Of a stretch of 64,000 bases of DNA, positions 61,733 through 64,000 are shown in pieces. This DNA is from Mangrovimicrobium sediminis (GTDB lineage Bacteria > Pseudomonadota > Gammaproteobacteria > Pseudomonadales > Halieaceae). The notes beneath the pieces were generated by a model. It was given only the letters and a program-made list of their open reading frames with translations. It was not told the origin of the DNA and did no database searches. How positions within the stretch are numbered: position 1 is the first letter of the stretch; each line of letters opens with the position of its first letter. Where the stretch lies: contig NZ_SRLE01000004.1 in the NCBI RefSeq assembly GCF_004745945.1, positions 248,001 to 312,000 on the forward strand, written 5' to 3'. Position numbers and translations under genes: made by a program.

Positions 61733-64000
61733 TGACCGAAGGTTCGATGCCCGATTCTGAGGGCAAATACAGTATTTTGCGCCCGTTGGGTCGCGGCGGT
61801 ATGGGTGAGGTTTACCTGGCGCTGGACAACCGCCTGCAGCGCGAAGTAGCGATCAAGTACCTGCGAACGGACCTCACGGAAGACGGCGACTGGCACGAGC
61901 GCATGCAACATGAGGCCCTGTTGCTGGCGCGGCTCAACCACCCCAACATCGTCCAGATTTACGATTTCTTCGAGGCCGGGGAAGCGCCAGCGCTGGTCAT
62001 GGAATATGTGCGCGGGCGCAACCTGCGCATCTACCTGCGCGAACATCGCGCGGAACTGGCGGACAAGCTGCGCTGGCTGAGCGAGATATCGGCGGGCCTG
62101 GCCGCCTCCCACGACGCGGGCGTGGTGCACTGCGACCTGAAAGCGGAAAATGTACTGATCAACGCGGAGGGTAGCGCCAAGGTCACCGACTTCGGCATCG
62201 CCAGTCACAGCGGTGATCGCGCCGACGACGTCGCCGCCCTCGGCGTGCTCGCCCAGGAATTGCTGGCGGATAACGCCGCAGTCGTCTCGCCCACGGTCCG
62301 CGACCTGCTGCGCCGGTTGTCAAAGCGCGGCGCCCTCACCGCCCGCGAAGCGGCGGCGCAGTGGCGCCACGCCTGGCTCGAACAAACCCAGAGCGAAACC
62401 CCCCTACCCAGCCAACTGCGCGCCCAGCAGCGTCGCGGACGCCGCCGCGCCACCGCCGCACTGGTCGCCGTGCTGGTTGTCTCGGCAGTCGTCCTGGCCT
62501 GGCAATTGCGCACGCCGGCCAAAGCCCAGGCGGTCGCCATCCTGCCACCAGTGATGCGCGACCCCGGCCAGCTCAGCGAGCGGCAACAGCAGATCCTGGA
62601 ATCCGCCGTCGCACAGTCGCTGCAGGAGGCGGTACTGGGTAGCCAGCGCCTGTCGCTGGTGGGCATGACCGAAGTCGATACCGTACAGGGCAGCGCCGCG
62701 GAAAAGCTCGTGGCACTGGGCGCGGACATCCTCATCGCTTCCCAGGTGAAATGCAGCGGAACCGTGTGCGACCTGGACCTGCAGCGGCTGGAGAAACCCA
62801 GCGGCCAGGTGACCAGTTACCGCAAGGTCTCGGTGATCGCCGATTCCCCATTGGGCACCCACGAGGCGGTCAGCCGCCAGTGGACCTACCTGTTCCCCGG
62901 GCAGACGACGGCGAACAACGGTGCGGGAGCGCTCGACGAGGCGGACTACCTGAAGTACACGGAATTGAACCTGGCGGCGCAGCAGTTCAGCCGCTCCTCG
63001 CGCTCCATTCTCGCCGCCGTCGAGTCGCTGCTGCGGGCGCGGCGGGATTTCGCGCCGCTGTACTATCTCTACGCACAGGTGGCCCTCGACACCTACGAGG
63101 AGATGGGTGACCCGATGTACCTCGACCGCCTCGAGCGCACCCTGGAACTGGCGGATCCCGCGCTGGCACGGTCGCTGTTCCTGCGCCGCAGTCGCTTTCG
63201 CCTGGACCTCTACCGCGGCGATTACCAGGCTGCGCGCGAGGTGATCCGGGAACTGGAACAGGAGGGGGCCGACGACGCACTGGTGGCCTACCTGACCGGC
63301 GAGTGGCACGGCGCCCAGGACCAGTTCAGGGCCGCCGGCGAGAGTTTCGCGCGCGCGGCCGCGCTGCAGCCCAGCATGCAGTACCTCTACGCACAGGCGC
63401 GCAATCAGTACTGGAACGGCCAGCCCGATGCGGCCCTGGCCACGTTGGACGGCCTGCTCAAGCGCTATGAATACAACACTCACGCACTGGGCCTGCGCGC
63501 GGTCATCCTGTTGGAGCAGGGCAAGCTGGCGGCGGCGGAGCAGGCCCTGCGGCTCAGCCTGGATATCCAGCCCAATCCGCTGGTGCGCGCCAACCTGGGC
63601 ATGGTCTACCTGCTGATGCGCAACTATCCCGCCGCACGCGAGCAGTTCCTCGAGGCCTATGACGCGGATAGCCGGGATTCCGTGGTGTTGCTCAACCTCG
63701 CCGATACCGAGCAGCTACTGGGCAATGTCGAGCGCGGGCGCGAGTTGTACCGGCAACTGGTAGCGCGCTACAGCGAGGGAGACCCCTCGGTGATTACCAC
63801 GGTCGCCGCCCAGGCCTATGCGCAGCTGGGGCAATTCGAGGAGGCCATGGCGACCCTGAAGAAAATCAGCCTGGCGCGCGAACAGGCCTCCAGCCCGGCA
63901 GTCAGCGCCGCGCTGGTCTACACGCTTGCGGGGCAGCACCTGGTGGCACTGGTCGAGGTGGACCGGGCGCTGGAAGCGGGAGTCTCGGGCGTGATGTTCG
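61732..64000 (+). CDS. Ser/Thr protein kinase-like protein with TPR repeats (3' end outside the window)
   Basis: The frame is open from ATG 61732 to the window edge (756 codons). The kinase part has the Gly loop GRGGMG (residues 20-25), K42 in VAIKYL, E61, HCDLKAEN (133-140, HRD changed to HCD with D135, K137 and N140 kept) and DFG (153-155). Only 11 residues then separate DFG from DDVAALGVLAQELL, the equivalent of helix F, so the activation segment and APE motif are missing. A membrane helix lies at about 240-258, then a beta-rich segment and several TPR-like helix pairs. It is coupled to the upstream FHA gene. Catalytic activity is uncertain. Confidence 0.87.
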   Translation, partial: MTEGSMPDSEGKYSILRPLGRGGMGEVYLALDNRLQREVAIKYLRTDLTEDGDWHERMQHEALLLARLNHPNIVQIYDFFEAGEAPALVMEYVRGRNLRIYLREHRAELADKLRWLSEISAGLAASHDAGVVHCDLKAENVLINAEGSAKVTDFGIASHSGDRADDVAALGVLAQELLADNAAVVSPTVRDLLRRLSKRGALTAREAAAQWRHAWLEQTQSETPLPSQLRAQQRRGRRRATAALVAVLVVSAVVLAWQLRTPAKAQAVAILPPVMRDPGQLSERQQQILESAVAQSLQEAVLGSQRLSLVGMTEVDTVQGSAAEKLVALGADILIASQVKCSGTVCDLDLQRLEKPSGQVTSYRKVSVIADSPLGTHEAVSRQWTYLFPGQTTANNGAGALDEADYLKYTELNLAAQQFSRSSRSILAAVESLLRARRDFAPLYYLYAQVALDTYEEMGDPMYLDRLERTLELADPALARSLFLRRSRFRLDLYRGDYQAAREVIRELEQEGADDALVAYLTGEWHGAQDQFRAAGESFARAAALQPSMQYLYAQARNQYWNGQPDAALATLDGLLKRYEYNTHALGLRAVILLEQGKLAAAEQALRLSLDIQPNPLVRANLGMVYLLMRNYPAAREQFLEAYDADSRDSVVLLNLADTEQLLGNVERGRELYRQLVARYSEGDPSVITTVAAQAYAQLGQFEEAMATLKKISLAREQASSPAVSAALVYTLAGQHLVALVEVDRALEAGVSGVMF

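Noticed and set aside
61732-62400. Frameshift explaining the missing kinase activation segment
   Set aside because: The frame stays open and homologous on both sides of the gap (DFG, then helix F), and continues for more than 500 codons; an in-frame deletion or a natural short form is more likely.

Overview
The window is chromosomal DNA of a GC-rich gammaproteobacterium. The order icd-clpS-clpA-infA-ate-aat-trxB-ftsK-lolA-rarA-serS-cysG, with purB, hflD, mnmA and a Nudix gene on the other side of icd, is the order known from Pseudomonas. The extra TonB-dependent receptor, sulfotransferase and acyl-CoA metabolism genes would suit a marine relative (OM60/NOR5-like); that last placement is inference. 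I saw no tRNA, rRNA, CRISPR array, prophage or complete insertion sequence.

Positions 1-5450: the 3' part of methylmalonyl-CoA mutase and its GTPase chaperone meaB, separated by two inverted copies of a structured repeat, then a Rieske protein and two poorly characterised proteins. Positions 5450-10814 (minus strand): a tightly packed run rluE-nudJ-mnmA-hflD-purB-roxA, mostly RNA and ribosome modification, in which a REP-like palindrome has been absorbed into the end of rluE. Positions 10900-25520: the conserved housekeeping block, including a complete bacterial N-degron set (clpS, clpA, ate, aat), redox (trxB), division (ftsK), lipoprotein transport (lolA), fork maintenance (rarA), fluoride export (crcB), serS and cysG.

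Positions 25520-34660: prc, nagA, a three-gene set of porin, small periplasmic binding protein and membrane diguanylate cyclase, then a secreted CocE-type hydrolase. Positions 34660-41490: a gene-poor stretch with a DnaA-box match, then a four-gene minus-strand operon (TonB receptor, Tat-exported flavoprotein, NhaC-type transporter, cupin) that looks like an uptake and oxidation system, perhaps for an amine. Positions 41785-48100: a TPR-sulfotransferase, a DadA/PuuB-type oxidase, an acetyltransferase, a small candidate gene, and an alkylation-repair pair (ogt and an Ada-AlkA fusion).

Positions 48177-59680: acyl-CoA catabolic genes (enoyl-CoA hydratase-like, YciI, CitE-like lyase, cupin and acyl-CoA ligase as one operon; acyl-CoA dehydrogenase plus SDR divergent from a LysR regulator), a LeuT-fold-like transporter, a half-size FadL-like barrel, a periplasmic HAD phosphatase and a lipoprotein. 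Positions 59800-64000: a hypothetical gene, a REP-rich gap with an orphan leftward terminator, then an FHA-winged-helix protein coupled to a Ser/Thr kinase-like TPR protein. The kinase keeps its ATP site but lacks the activation segment, and it runs off the window end.
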